Assembly: GCA_025716815.1 (NCBI GenBank)
Contig: JAIXMN010000009.1
Span: 1,143,193 to 1,207,192 of the forward strand
DNA length: 64,000 bases
Reading direction: 5' to 3'
Source of the DNA: Dichotomocladium elegans
Taxonomy: Eukaryota > Mucoromycota > Mucoromycetes > Mucorales > Lichtheimiaceae
Below, piece after piece: positions 10,228-25,439 of the stretch. The position numbers and the translations under genes are program-made. Below the pieces are notes generated by a model. That model was given only the letters and a program-made list of their open reading frames with translations, did no database searches and was not told the origin of the DNA. The first letter of the stretch is position 1; each line of letters begins with the position of its first letter.

Positions 10228-11592
10228 GACTTTGTCCGAATTCAAACGGGAGTTGTGGATTGATGGCGAAAGTAGAAAAGGTGAGAAGAGGGGTGGAGAA
10301 AAAAAAAGAGAGAGTGGATGTGGATGTAAAAAGAAAGAGAGAGAAAGGCGTGGTGGATGGGGTAAAAAAAAATAGTTTATGTACAACTGCTGCAACAAGA
10401 AAAAAAAAAAGAGAAAGAGGAAAGGGGAGCAAAGACCGCAGCACATTTTTTTAGGGTTCCCTCTGACTGTCGGCAAATTCCGCTGACCGTTGACTGGTGA
10501 CTCACGTCGGCTCGCTCGATCCGTGAGCCCTGGAACTGCCACGCAGCCCGCCTCTTGCCCCCCCTCTCTCGCTCCCCAGAGCAAAGGACCCATTACATGA
10601 ACCACGATATTGTCGCCAGACATTCTCAACATTTGCTGCAATGTTTGGGTTTTTTTTATTTAACACATCATACCAGGCCACGGTTTGTGTCACCTATTAC
10701 AGAGAAAAGGAGACCAAGAGAGAGAGAGAGAGGGAAGGGAGAGACAAACAAATTTTTTTCATCCAACAAGTGATTTCAACGGGTTGCGTGTAATACAACC
10801 GCCCTCTGGGGGTGGCTATTTCTTCTTTGGGCTTCTTCCTCTGCTGAGACCCGAGCCGACACCTTCCCCCTCCCCCAAACCACACCCCAGCCAAGCCTTG
10901 GGTACAAAAAAAGCTGTGGTCCAATCACCGACGTGAGAGAACGGGGTCACATCGGATTGGTGAATTTCGCCGGTCCTTTCCACTGCCGGGTCCAGAAGAA
11001 CACGCAGCAGGCATATCTTTTTTAGGATTCCATGGATTTGGCATTCCTTTATTTGGCCCAATCTCCCCTCTCACGTCAGAATTTCTATTGAAGAATGTTT
11101 CAATTTAAAGTTCTACCGCATGAACCGCTTAGCACTAGAGACAATGTAATACTACCTATTCGGCAATGCACCTTATTCGGCAATCCTTTCGATCATTCAT
11201 CGACTCCATTGCGCTCAATGGGCCTTGATTTCAAGCATGTCATGCACTCTGTCACTATCTATCCTATGGCTGGATCTGCGCGAGATACAGTAGCATCCTT
11301 CATTCTGGCACTGCCGTAAAAGGTTCACACTATGCAAGTTTGTATGAACATATCGAATCTCCAAGATGTGGAAGATTTGCAATCTATCTACTACTTCAGC
11401 TTGAGATAAGTAAACTTGTTGACGCTGGAAAAGTTATACCTGCTCTTGCCTTAGCGAGAGCCCTCTGGTCTGTTCATTTCTGTGAGTCCCCCAAGTCCGC
11501 GTGCTAAGCCACATGCAGAGCACGAAGAATTTTTGCACCTGTGGAAAGAGCCTAAGTTATTTCCTCCTCTTTTCTACTTCCCCCCGTACGCC
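10228..11592. other. Shared upstream region of the unknown gene and uL13
   Basis: Divergent intergenic region of about 1.36 kb. The part next to the minus-strand gene (10260-10440) is one long purine-rich tract on the plus strand, so CT-rich in that gene's leader. A GA repeat lies at about 10718-10732. No gene or tRNA could be supported. Confidence 0.4.
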
Positions 11593-12352
11593 ATGTCGAC
11601 TTTTGAAAAGGTTTGCAAATAAATGCAGTGCCCAGCGGCAATCAGGAGCTTTCTAACGTGTCCATAGGTTGTTGTCATTGATGGCAAGGGTCATCTTCTC
11701 GGCCGTCTCGCCTCCATTGTGTCCAAGCAGGCCCTTTCTGGCCAGAAGGTCGTCGTCGTTCGCTGCGAGGAGTTGAACGTCTCCGGCGAGTTCTTCCGCA
11801 ACAAGCGTGAGTACTTTTTTCAATTTTTCTTTTCATACAATGCAAATCATTAAAGCGATCCCGGAATCTCAATCTTTTTTTTTCAATTCTTAATTAGTCA
11901 AGTACCACGCCTACCTTCACAAGCAGAATCGCGTCAACCCCCGCCGTGGTGGTCCTTTCCACTTCCGTGCTCCCTCGCGCATCTTGTACAAGGCCATCCG
12001 TGGTATGATCCCTCACAAGACCGCCCGTGGTGCTGCTGCCTTGGAGCGCATCAAGCTTTTCGAGGGTGTCCCCCCACCTTACGACAAGGTCAAGCGTGTT
12101 GTTATCCCCGCTGCTCTTCGTGTTCAGCGTTTGAAGCCCGGTCGTAAGTACACTACCCTTGGCCGCATTTCCCAGGAGGTCGGCTGGAAGTACCAGGACG
12201 TCGTTGCCAAGCTCGAGGAGAAGCGCAAGGCCAAGTCCGCTGCTTACTACCAGCGCAAGTCTGCCCTTGCTGCCATCGAGAAGAAGGCTATCGCCTCCAA
12301 GGCTAACGACTTGAAGGACATCAACTCCGCCCTTGCCGCTCTCGGTCATTAA
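11593..12352 (+). CDS. RPL16: 60S ribosomal protein uL13 (L16/L13a)
   Basis: Three exons, 11593-11610, 11668-11806 and 11898-12352, encode 203 residues, the usual length. The first exon is only six codons (MSTFEK), then [16 protein letters not shown], the hallmark uL13 start. [12 protein letters not shown] and [12 protein letters not shown] follow in the core, and an Ala/Lys-rich helix closes the protein. It binds 25S rRNA on the solvent side of the large subunit. Codon choice is strongly biased to C-ending codons (CTC, GTC, CGT, AAG), as expected of a highly expressed gene and unlike its neighbours. Introns right after the start and in the 5' third are usual for fungal ribosomal protein genes. 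Confidence 0.96.
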
Positions 12353-13308
12353 ACAGCAAATGCCTTGCCTCTTTGCTTGCCCGTCATAGGTGCACGTGTC
12401 CTTCTACCTCCCTGTTACTTTGGTCCGTAATAAACTCTATTGTACGAAGCGAGGAAGAAAAGTCTTTTTGGTTGCTGGGTCAAATGAGAGCATAGATCCA
12501 TAAATGTTGGGCCATCGAAAGCGTTTAAGGATCAAGGGTGGGAGGATTATTTGCATGTGCGCATGCCACGGTTTGCTCAAACATCATGTTCGAACATTCA
12601 GAGCTTGAAGCTAGTGGGATAGCGGCTAACTCAATGGCTTGGTGGCACGCGTATACCGGCGTCGCTTTATTGGATATTTAAGTCAGACACTGCTCTTTGA
12701 TACATGCATCTGTTCCAAGCGGTATCCATCCACAGTAATAAGAAGTACATGCCTAGATGGGTCTATTCTGCTCACTCATCTTTATATCTCATTTGCATGA
12801 GTAGCACGCGTTGAGAACGTTCCCAGTGATATGTAGGACCCGATATCAGAAACTCCTGCAGAAGGCCATCGCAGCCATGTGCTGGCTTCTTGATACAGGT
12901 TCTTTTCGGATGTTGCCGATGAATTGTAGATCCATTACGGCAGACCACTGACATGCGTATGTTTAAAGATATTGCACTTACGCAGTGGCGAATGGCTGTC
13001 CTGCCGTGCCCAAAGAGAAATTATATTGCTTCTCTGTACACCCCGAGACTTGAACTACTGTCTTGCGGTTTGAAACAGGGCATGCAAAAGCGGATCAGCC
13101 TGTAGAGGAAAAGTTGGATGAAGCCGGCCTCACCTCTTGAAGCTCCAATAGGGAAACCATTCCTCGCATGCCTTGATCGATCAATCAGCTGAACATCTTA
13201 CAGCATATAGCAACGCTTTCACAATGAGATAAAATCCTTCGTCTATATGACAATATTTTATGATGGATTTTAAGGAAAATAAGCACAGACATAGCTGACG
13301 CAATGCTT
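12353..13308. other. Tail-to-tail spacer between uL13 and the dehydrogenase
   Basis: About 950 bp between two 3' ends. A poly(A) signal AATAAA at 12429 serves uL13. The stretch 12760-13140 has short open readings on both strands but no family signature, and I see no element in it. Confidence 0.4.
12429..12434 (+). terminator. AATAAA poly(A) signal of uL13
   Basis: Canonical hexamer 77 bp after the stop codon of the ribosomal protein gene. Confidence 0.6.
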
Positions 13309-14560
13309 CTAGTTCTCAAGGACAAATCTGTAACGTGCTTTGCCATCACGCATGGCCTGTACTGCCTCTGGAGCCTCGGTCATTGGATATTTTGAAATCC
13401 AAGGCCGGACACCAGTTTTGCACGCGAAATCAAGCATCTCCCTGATTTCTTCTGGTGAGCCGATGCACGAGCCGGCCAGCGTAAGCTGACGTGGAACAAA
13501 GATGGGCGGAATATCGGTCAAGTTGGAGCTAGGGATCGCTACCATGATGAAAACGCCGCCAGGCTTCAATAGCCCCAAGATGCTTCCCCAGTCAAAGTTA
13601 TTGCCGAAGCTCGTACAGATGATGTGTGTCAATGACTGTCTGGCCCTTGCTAAAGACTCTTTTTCTCCAGTCACAAAGTAATCGTCGCAGCCTAGTTTCT
13701 TAGCATCTTCTCGCTTTCTGTCCGAGTGCGATAGCGCAACAACCTTCGCGCCCAGAGCTTTGCCCCATTGAACCTGTATAGAAAAATCAATCGAGTCTTT
13801 ACCCTTCCGCTTTCATGGGAGAAATATTGATGCTCTAACGTACTGCAAAATGCCCCAATCCACCTAATAGTAAATGATATCATTAAAGACAGATATATTG
13901 GAACACGTTAGTGTTCGAAAATTACCAATACCAATGACGCCAACGACTGACTGACTGTTCACATTGTAGCGCTTCATGGGGGCATACGTAGTGACACCCG
14001 CACAGAAAAAGGTTGCAGCAACTTCGCTGGGAAGCTCATCCGGGATCTTAAAAACAAAGTTGTAATGGCCACTCCAGACATCTGCATAGCCGCCAAAGGT
14101 GCGCTCGTTCGTTCTTGGCCAGCGGCCGTTGTAGGTGCCAACCATGTCAGGACAAAGGTTCTCGTGCTGGTGTTGGCAGGGATGGCATTGGAGACACGAC
14201 ATGCACTGGGCACCGACACCGGCCCGATCGCCCACCTGTACATTTTTGACGTTCTTGCCAACTCGGGTAACCACACCAACAATCTCATGGCCGACGATGC
14301 ATGGATAGTCAGTCTTGCCCCAGCCCGAATCGAGCGTGAAAAGATCGGATGCACAGATACCGCAGTGTGTAATGTTCAAATCAACCGTATCCTCGTCAAA
14401 CGTCTTGCGAGGCTGTTCGCTCCAAACCAGAGGTTGATCTACAAAAACATCGAGTGAGTATCAATGGACGTGATCTAGCCGACCCAATTCTTTTTGTGCT
14501 CTTATATGTGACAGTACCTTTGCCGTTGCACACCCATCCATGAACAGTTCTTGAATCCAT
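13309..14560 (-). CDS. Zinc-dependent NADP(H) alcohol dehydrogenase, CAD/Adh6 type
   Basis: Four exons (14560-14518, 14438-13926, 13863-13844, 13773-13309) give 346 residues. The third exon is only 20 nt and completes the nucleotide-binding glycine motif GIGGLGHFAVQ. Catalytic zinc ligands are in HCGICASD (Cys43) and GHEIVG. The structural zinc site has four cysteines in CMSC..C..C......C near residue 100. Family motifs DYPCIVGHE, GDRAGVG and the C-terminal RYRFVLEN tail are all present. Members reduce aromatic and branched aldehydes with NADPH in the cytosol; yeast Adh6/Adh7 are the closest well-known type. The substrate here is inferred. The start MDSRTVHGWVCNGK aligns with the family N-terminus. 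Confidence 0.92.
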
Positions 14561-17866
<3,306 letters not shown>

Positions 17867-17894
17867 AAGAAATTCCCCTTTACAGTCCATCAGT

Positions 17895-17900
17895 AATAAA
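17895..17900 (+). terminator. AATAAA poly(A) signal of CYS4
   Basis: Canonical hexamer 28 bp after the stop codon. Confidence 0.6.
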
Positions 17901-18119
17901 CAGATCCCTCATATCATGCAACCGTGCAACCGCTGGGATAATAATGACCCGCATTGAACTTTTTAATTTTTACACGATTGTTGAAATCAGGCATCTGCGA
18001 ATGCTCTCTATTCCGCTTCCTCGAAGAAATATTCTGTTACTCTGCCATCAGTGCTATTAGTACACATTCAAATACATAAATAGGGATATTTACGGTTTGG
18101 TTCCCGAGAGCCTTCCCAT

Positions 18120-18650
18120 CTTACGGGAAGAACTTTTTTGTTTTTGAGTTATAGTTCATGAATGCACCATTAGGGATTTGAAGGTTGCAGTACCTGCCCA
18201 AGGGGCCTATGCCAGGGGACAGCGGTATTAAAAATGGTGCATTGATTGGTCCAAACATGGCTACATATGCCTCGACTGACTTGTACTTGGATTAGTTCAA
18301 AAGGATGTACGCTTGGTGCGGGTGCGCGCTCTCCGGGAGCGACGCATGCACTTCTAGGAAGCCATAGAGGGCTGAGAACTCATGGATGGTGTCGCAAAGG
18401 AAGACACGAAGCCTATCATGTCGCTCATCACCGGCATTCACATAACTATGATCAACTTTGTGCTGCAGCACATCTCTCCAGAGATCACGCCGGCGCTGTG
18501 TTCTCATCGTCCAGGGGCAGAGAAGATGTGGCGCCCTATGGGAGACGGAAACTTTTTTGCCAGTACTGCAGGAAATGTTTTCTGCACGCAATCGGCGTGA
18601 TCTTTTGCACCACCACCACCACTCCCCTTCCCTCATGGTTAGGAATTGTA
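18120..18650 (-). pseudogene. Unrecognised decayed coding stretch
   Basis: The minus strand carries about 150 residues of coding-like sequence interrupted by at least one stop. The upstream part contains LWRDVLQHKVDHSYVNAGD and HEFSALYGFLEVHASLPE and ends at a stop near 18292. The same frame then reopens as SKYKSVEAYVAMFGPINAPF...LSPGIGPLGRYCN up to TAA near 18121. The amino-acid composition is protein-like and the two parts share a frame, which suggests one protein with a nonsense change. I do not recognise the family. It could be a relic of a transposon gene or a missed host gene with an intron over the stop. Confidence 0.35.
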
Positions 18651-18701
18651 TACGTCCTAATATTTGTTTTTGCCCTTCTTGATCGTTTATTGGCATGATT
18701 A

Positions 18702-19068
18702 TTATTCCTTCTTTTTCTTGTCCGGCTCCCTGCCCTCAAGCACCGCCGTAATAATATAGGCGACGACTACCAGGTTGGCAACGACTGCTGCTGTCACTGC
18801 TGCATAGATGCCGTTGCCTACAACAAACAAACAACCAATGCATTGATTCATCATGTCAGTCTCATGGGCGACGAACAAACTTTTAAATAACAATTCACGG
18901 ACCATCAAAGAGCCTGTTCAGCGTTGCATAATAAGAACCGATGGGGAGGACGATCATCGCAATCGTGAACGCTAATAGCTTGACAACAACAGTGATGCTC
19001 ACAGCGGCTGCTGCATTGCCTGAACCCACGGGCAGTCGGCCTTGTGACGACGACGATGGAGTTGCCAT
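18702..19068 (-). CDS. VMA21: VMA21-like V-ATPase assembly factor
   Basis: Two exons, 19068-18903 and 18817-18702, encode 93 residues with two membrane helices. The first (KLLAFTIAMIVLPIGSYYA) is the family's LPIG signature. The second (AAVTAAVVANLVVVAYIITA) follows the loop DGNGIYA, which the splice restores. The C-terminus is DKKKKE, a KKXX-type ER retrieval signal, as in yeast Vma21. The protein works in the ER membrane, where it helps assemble the V0 sector of the vacuolar proton pump. The donor is GTCCGT, weaker than its neighbours, but no other choice restores both helices. It lies 291 bp downstream of the p24 gene on the same strand. Confidence 0.9.
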
Positions 19069-19359
19069 TAGAAGGATGAATCTGGACTGAATAAAAACCT
19101 CCAAACTTTTTTTTAAGTGCGCCGGGTTTCAAGCTCGTGCGCTCAACATATGCTTTCTCGTTTCCCCGCGGGGCTGAATTAATTAGGGGAAACAGCAACA
19201 TAATAGAAAGGCCCATGGGTTTTGTCCCCTCCTCCAAGAACAAAAGAAATGCTGCAGAAGACCGATACATAGGAAGATACATGCACACGGCATTCACAAG
19301 CACTCACATGGAATATGAGCAATATATGAACTGAAAGATAAGAAAAAAGGAACAAAGAA

Positions 19360-20164
19360 TTACACACCGCCCTTCTTCACATTAAAGAAACTTCTAACGA
19401 CAATAACTTGCAGTCCTGCCATAACGATAATGGCCGCACTCTCCAACAAGGAAAACCAGAAGATTCTGCTCTCGGTAGAGTAGACAGTAGCTGAATTCCG
19501 GTTTTCTCGGGTGCGAAAGTATTTCTGAGTGCGGGCAATGTTTGTCAGCGATCCAGAGAGGCGATAGAGAGACTCCTCCATGTTGCTCAGCGTCTCGGGT
19601 TGCTCAGCACCTGTAGCTGACTTGAAGGACGGACGCACTTCGTGCTCGAGTGTGATTTCAAAGTCGACAAGTTTTTCAGCAAAGGTCGACATGTCGTTCG
19701 AGAAGCAGAACGCGTACTCGCCCACGAAATTGGCAGTAAACACATAGTCGCCCTGGCGTTCCTTTACACCATCGAGGATCACCGTGTTACGTGGGTCCGT
19801 CACTGTGAAATCGATATCAAACGAGCCGCCTGACTGTACCTATATTTTGCGGTGTGTCCAAGGTCAGCATCTTTTGGTCATGATGGTGAATTAATTCTCC
19901 CCCATTTCTGTTCTTCTCTCTCTCTCTGTGTTGTGGGTTTGTGTATGTGTCTCCATCCCTTTATTTTTCGAAATGACTTACAGCAAAATAAAAGCCGACC
20001 TTTTTGCCAGGTGCATCGGACCACAGATGGAAACAGGCTTTCTCATTGGCAGCGACATTGTAGGTGAGAGCGGTAGCTGCGGAAGGAGTGGAAAGGAGAG
20101 CCAACATCATCAAGATGCTGCTGAGAAGAAGCGTCAAGATCGCAGGACGGCGTGGATGTGTCAT
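19360..20164 (-). CDS. p24 family (emp24/GOLD) ER-Golgi cargo receptor
   Basis: Two exons, 20164-19982 and 19839-19360, encode 220 residues. A signal peptide (residues 1-31, ILTLLLSSILMMLALL core) leads into a GOLD domain: ALTYNVAANEKACFHLW, FYFAVQSGGSFDIDF, then GDYVFTANFVGEYAFCFSN with the conserved Cys pair. A coiled-coil stalk and one membrane helix near the C-terminus (FSLLESAAIIVMAGLQVIVV) follow. The short tail RSFFNVKKGGV has the FF motif that binds COPII coats and a nearby KK. p24 proteins cycle between ER and Golgi and sort GPI-anchored cargo. A start at 20239 would also be in frame but would bury the signal peptide, so 20164 is chosen. Confidence 0.92.
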
Positions 20165-21124
20165 CGAGGAAAGGCAAAGATGGAGCGAAGCGCGCGCGTA
20201 AAGGAGAGAAAGGGCGGCTGATTGACCAACACGTCTCACGATCGAATGAAATTAACTCAGCGCAATTTGTACGTGGGGGCGGGGGGAACGCATAGTACAA
20301 AAGTCCTCTCTTTCCAAGTAGCATTGGATGTGTGTCTGCGGGTTCATTAGGTGAATTCCAGAACGGAGACCCGGGTAGGATCTTGATATTCCAAAGAAAC
20401 TTCTTTTATATATATGTATATTGGATGTATTGCTAGAATAGTATAAAGACCAATCAAATCGGTGGCCGAATACACTGTTTCTCTCCTCTTAACTTCTCTC
20501 TAGCTCGTTTCAATCACCATATGCAGATGGATAACACAAGCGGCTGGGAGAAATAATTATTGTGGCTATCTCGAATTTATTGTATGGGAGGGGGAAAGAC
20601 AACATACTGTGTATATTGATGAAGACTGCAGAACCGACTGCATAATACTTATTTACCACAGCAGATACTGTATGTAATTTGAACTACAATAACAGTACCA
20701 TTATCGCTGCATGATATTTATCGCGCGGCACAATGCATGGGAGATGACTTTATGTCTGGGTGTAGTCTTATTTCGTTTCATACGACAGTTAAGTTACAAA
20801 CCGAGTCAAGGAAACAAATAGCTACGTTACCATTTGTACAGAAAAATATCGTTTCGTAGCGACATTGATCCTTGGACATTCAAAATGACAGGGAGTGGTT
20901 GGCCCCCGCCATACCCAACTAAAACGACTGGTTTGCTCCCGCCTTTTTGGAGCAATTAATCTATAGCATATACTGTGTCGCTTCTTGAGACAGCACGTTG
21001 AACAGAGATTTCCTTTATATATACACATAAAAAATAACATTGTAGTCCTATTGAACAAGTTTATATTATTATTATCAGAGAACGGGTTTTCCAGACAAGA
21101 TACCAACTTTCTTGGATAAATGGA
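20165..21124. other. Spacer between the p24 and MATE genes
   Basis: About 960 bp. The left end is the p24 promoter. The right half is AT-rich with no long reading frame. No RNA gene or repeat was seen apart from a short TATA-rich run near 20406-20425. Confidence 0.35.
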
Positions 21125-23241
21125 TCATGCACTAGAAAGGTGCTCATATCTGCCATTTTTTGCCACAGAAAGTGTTTTGCCCAAGGTCTCCTGAGAACTG
21201 ATTACTTTGTGTGCTTTCTGGCACTCCGTCTCCCAATCGACCCGCAGGAGGATGAGAGCACTTTCCCCGATGCATTTGATAGCACCTGCAATGACCACGC
21301 CTGACCATACACCAACAAGGCCCCAGTCGTACGCATAGGTCATCCAGAGACCGAATGGTAAGCCAATGACATAGTATGAACCCAGGTTAAATGAGGCGAC
21401 AACTGCCTGCTTGCCTAGCGCGTTAAGGACGGCCGAAAAGATGACACTCACTCCGGTGAACCAGTGCGAGAGACAGGCAGCCGGAAACAAATCAACAGCA
21501 GCTTGTACCACATCTGCGTCGGTGGCAAAGTGACTCGCAATCGAATGTCTTAAACAGTACATTAACAATGCATTGACCGTCGCAATGCCGATTCCGAGTC
21601 CAGCAGCTAGAAAGAAGCATAGTTTGATTTTCTCGGTCTCTCCTCCGCCAAGATGATGGCCAATGCGCACAAGAACCGCGCTGGATAATGATCTAAATAT
21701 TTATATACCCATACAATTGTTTTGTCATTAATAAGCCATTACTGCTGGTGTGTTGGTGTCGCTACTCTATTCCTTTGTTTTGGCGCGCGAGAGCAAGTGT
21801 GTGTACCCGCATACCCAATTAACTTACGATATTACCATCATCAGCAGAGAATTGACGCAGAGAACGATCGATTGGCCTGCCAGCATTGTTTTTCCCAGCG
21901 TGCCTTTCAGGGGGGAGGTGATGCGTGTGCGGTGAGGATGCAAACATTTTCATCGCATATCTATCGAGACCATGATGATACCTGTGACAAGAGCGCAAAT
22001 TTCAAATGCCCAGTCTGTTGAAACACTTAGCATGCCAGGAATCCCTGTATAAATCAGGTACAATGCATGGTGTTGGATAGCAAACCAATATGATGAGCCT
22101 GATGCAGACGGATCTTTTTCATTTGTTTGTTTGTGTGTATATTACCAAGCTTTAGAAATGGCTTCAAGTGATGGAACGCGTGACTTGACCAGCCTGGCCA
22201 GTATCTTTGGCGAAAGTCAGTACCAACAAGCATAAATACCGCGTACACAATAAAGACGAGCGAATGGAAGCTGACATAATGTATAGCGGCACCGATATAT
22301 CCGTACTGGAGGTATTGCAGCCAGATCATATTAGATAGAAGATTGAGCGGGAACAATGTGAGGATCATGTACATGGTGATCTGCGTATTCCCTACGGATG
22401 ATTGCTTAGCGACTCTCTGGCTACCGAATTCCGCACCGAGGGGAGGTTGCCGAACTTCCTCTCTCCTGTTACAAACCAAGACTCTGTAAAAATTTGCGGA
22501 GCGCGGTCGAAACAAATATTATATAAATAAGTGGAATACAAAAATAAATGTATTCCTGCGCACGACGTGCGAGACTGGGGTCCTGGCCGATACAGATAAG
22601 GATTGGTTCGGCGAAAAGCCTAATTTGAAGAACACAATTGGATGCCCCGCAGAAAAGAGAGAAAAAAAATTCGTAGAACTTGCCATAAAATGCTGGTGGG
22701 AACGGCGAGGATGGATATGACTACAAGTCCCCGCTGAAGAATGATCCCGAGGGTATTTGTATATTCAGCAGCCGTGAAAGCCTGAGCGACCAGTGTATCG
22801 ATGGCTATGTGTCATACATGATTTGTAATTAGCTGTCGCCTCTTTGAACCCATCCCCCGTCATGTGCATGAGGAAGCGCGCACAGAACACATTGAATACG
22901 CATGTACCGTACCAGTCAAAAGACCATTTCCCATTGCCAAACCGGCCACGGTAGTCCAAAGCCCACTGAGGCTGACAACGGCCATGACTAGACAGCTATA
23001 TGGATTAGATTCCTATCTAAGTGCACCTATTGCACGTACCTTCGGTGCCGAGTCGACCGAGAAACCAGACATCGGTGAGCCGCATTCCATATCCGACGAC
23101 GTATGTGATTAGCAATGGCCAAGCGAGGAGAGCAAGCGCTTTTGTTTCAGCGGTGATAGCTGAAAGAAGAAGAGTGTGGCTCCGACCATGGGCAGCCATC
23201 AGATAAGTGGCCTCGTTGGCCTGTTTATTGCTAGTATTCAT
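21125..23241 (-). CDS. MATE family multidrug/metabolite efflux transporter
   Basis: Eight exons (23241-23040, 22987-22913, 22804-22684, 22619-22477, 22391-22146, 22044-21982, 21903-21828, 21692-21125) close in phase to 497 residues, a normal MATE length with about 12 membrane helices in two halves. Motifs include ALLAWPLLITYVVGYGMRLT and FLGRLG in helix 1-2, AIDTLVAQAF, PILICIGQDP and RKFLQSLGNTQ in the first half, then FEICALVTG, VRIGHHLGGG and the second-half repeat. These proton- or sodium-coupled antiporters export cationic compounds across plasma or vacuolar membranes. Intron 3 has GC-AG borders (GCAAGT...TTAG); a GT donor three bases later would shift the frame. The substrate is unknown. 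The next gene is divergent, 571 bp away. Confidence 0.92.
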
Positions 23242-23812
23242 AGAAAAAAAGGAAGTGAAAAAAAGAGAGAGAGAGAGGATGAAAAAAGATGATAAGGGCA
23301 AAATTAGAAATTTATAGTTGTTCGGTGGGAGCTGCGACACGAAAGCATAAAGCAAAGAATAAAAGAACAATCGCGATGTATAAGCTTGCACTTATCTTCT
23401 GTTGCATATACGCGCCAATACACCCCTCTGAAGATGGGAAAACACAAACATACTTTTACACGCTCCGCATATGATGTTTCTCGAGAAAAAGAAACACTTG
23501 ATTGTCCCAACAGGCGAAGGCGAGTCCGTCATCGGCATGGAAATATGCCGAGATCGGGGTGAGATACGTTCCGATTGGCGTATCTTGGGGATTACCCCAC
23601 AACGAATAAAGCATTGATCCTCACCATGCCCTCATTCACCCCATTCCTTTCTTTCACGACAGTGTCTTAGTGCGACAGTCAGCGCTATATATCCATATTG
23701 ACTTGTACTTTAGAACATATTTACGACGCTCATTCCCTTCTGTCCGGTCATTTTCTTTCTTGTCACGCAGTTTCTCTAGATTTCCACTTAATCGTTACAA
23801 TTTCTTTTCTAA

Positions 23813-25282
23813 ATGGATTTGCAGCAAGATCACACCAATAATGAATCAGTCTTGCGTACAACTACAGCAGGCAGTGATCAGATCATGGAGGATGCTTCAG
23901 GACACGTGAGCGACTTTTCCACCAGACTATTTGTACGTGACCATCACTTATACATTCGCGCATTCGCGTGTCCTTTTTGTTTTTCTTTCTTTCTCTCTCT
24001 CTTCTTCAGCAATCAGATGCCCTCAATCAAGACATTGATACTCAAAGCTCGAAACATGAAAGTTTTTACGTTCGGCAAGAGCCATTCCCTCGGGATGCGC
24101 TAAATGAAGATTTCGCGACACTCAGAAGCTTGGATGAAACAGATCACAACTTCCCTACTCAAGATAATTGTGCGGCATTAACCAGCGATCCGATTAGATC
24201 ATTTACAGACGACGGCCGCAGCGATCTTCGGCCAGAAACAATTGTCACAGACGATGAGTGGAATGACCTTGATTCTACCGAGAATATACTGGACGGACTT
24301 GATGACTGGCGGCCAACTGCTGGAGGGGATGGATCAATGCTTTCCGTTCAAGACGATCTAGACGATTTATTGCATGTTGAGGGCGAGAACCCTACACTTG
24401 CAATTTCGGAAGCACAATCTAAGGATGAAATAGAAGCCGAGGAAGATCGAGTGGAAAGTGCGCCGGAGCTACATTTTGATGTCTCGGAGACTGTCTTGCC
24501 TACCATAGCATTGCAAATGTTTAAGGACGAACCACCTAAGCGCATGACCCTGAAATTCAACGAGTATGTGTGTTTTAACTCTTAAGAAAGCTAAGAGGAG
24601 GGGAGGAAGCGTAGCCATAAAGCTGGAGATAACAGTAACACATGCACATCTTCACAAAAGAGATCGTACTGGATTCAAAGTGCTGCAGCAGATCAACCGG
24701 GCTACCCATGAATCTGCGGTATGGGAAAGGCGAGTCAGGGCTGAAAGCAAGTATCTGCTCTTTCTTTCTTTTATTTGTGCATGTGCACATGGATGCAATA
24801 CACGTCTGACCTGAAAGCAACTCGTTTTATTTGTAGTGGCAAGGCAAGGCTCTATAGCACGCGTTTGTATGGCGTTTGAACACGGGCAGCTTTTTCGAAT
24901 TGTGCGCACCTGGACTGACCGAAGCCATATTTTCGGGCGCTGCACCCGCGTCCGTCCGGAAGAGCTCAGCTTCCTTCTTGGATCTTCCTCTGCAGCAGAG
25001 CAACGCGGCGGATCATTGTACACTAGGAATGGGGGAGAAGAAGATATTGACGAGCTATTTTCCCAGCCGAATCGGCTACCCCCTTATCGACCCGTCGAGG
25101 GTGAAGAGCAGTTCGTTTTCCTGTTCTCATTTGCATATATGCAGCCATCCCAGACGGCAAAAGAAAGATTCTTAGAGGAAGAGTGCGTGGCTGTCTGGCC
25201 TCCGCTGACAACAGTGACCGTTGGCTCGCCTGAGCAAGATATCTACGTGATTACAAGATTCATGTGCCATGCGATTTATTAA
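23813..25282 (+). CDS. Unknown acidic protein with a conserved-looking C-terminus
   Basis: Proposed exons 23813-23932, 24010-24563, 24661-24750 and 24844-25282 close in phase to 400 residues. The N-terminal 230 residues are acidic and Ser/Asp/Glu-rich and probably disordered. The part after KRMTLKFNE looks structured: DRTGFKVLQQINRATHES, SIARVCMAFEHGQLFRIV and ECVAVWPPLTTVTV. The VWPPW-like block recalls DNA-repair scaffold or OB-fold proteins, but I cannot name a family. The last two acceptors (AAAAG and GGCAAG) were chosen to avoid stops and are the weakest part of the model. The residues FVFLFSFAYMQ near 25125 could be part of an unrecognised intron. It shares a 571-bp upstream region with the MATE gene. 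Confidence 0.5.
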
Positions 25283-25439
25283 TACTCAAAGTAGTAGCTA
25301 AATGGATGGAATCTTGAATTATCCCCAACTCGCCCCATATTTTATTGTTAATGAGAGCTCCAGCATCTCCTACGCCTTGTATTCGAATCTTTCGTGACAC
25401 TTTATCTTGTGCTGCTGTTTGTTCTCAAACATGGTTGTT

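Noticed and set aside
10228..10641. N-terminal extension of the 396-residue unknown protein
   Set aside because: It reads a pyrimidine-rich leader (Phe/Leu/Ser runs) upstream of a good ATG at 10227.
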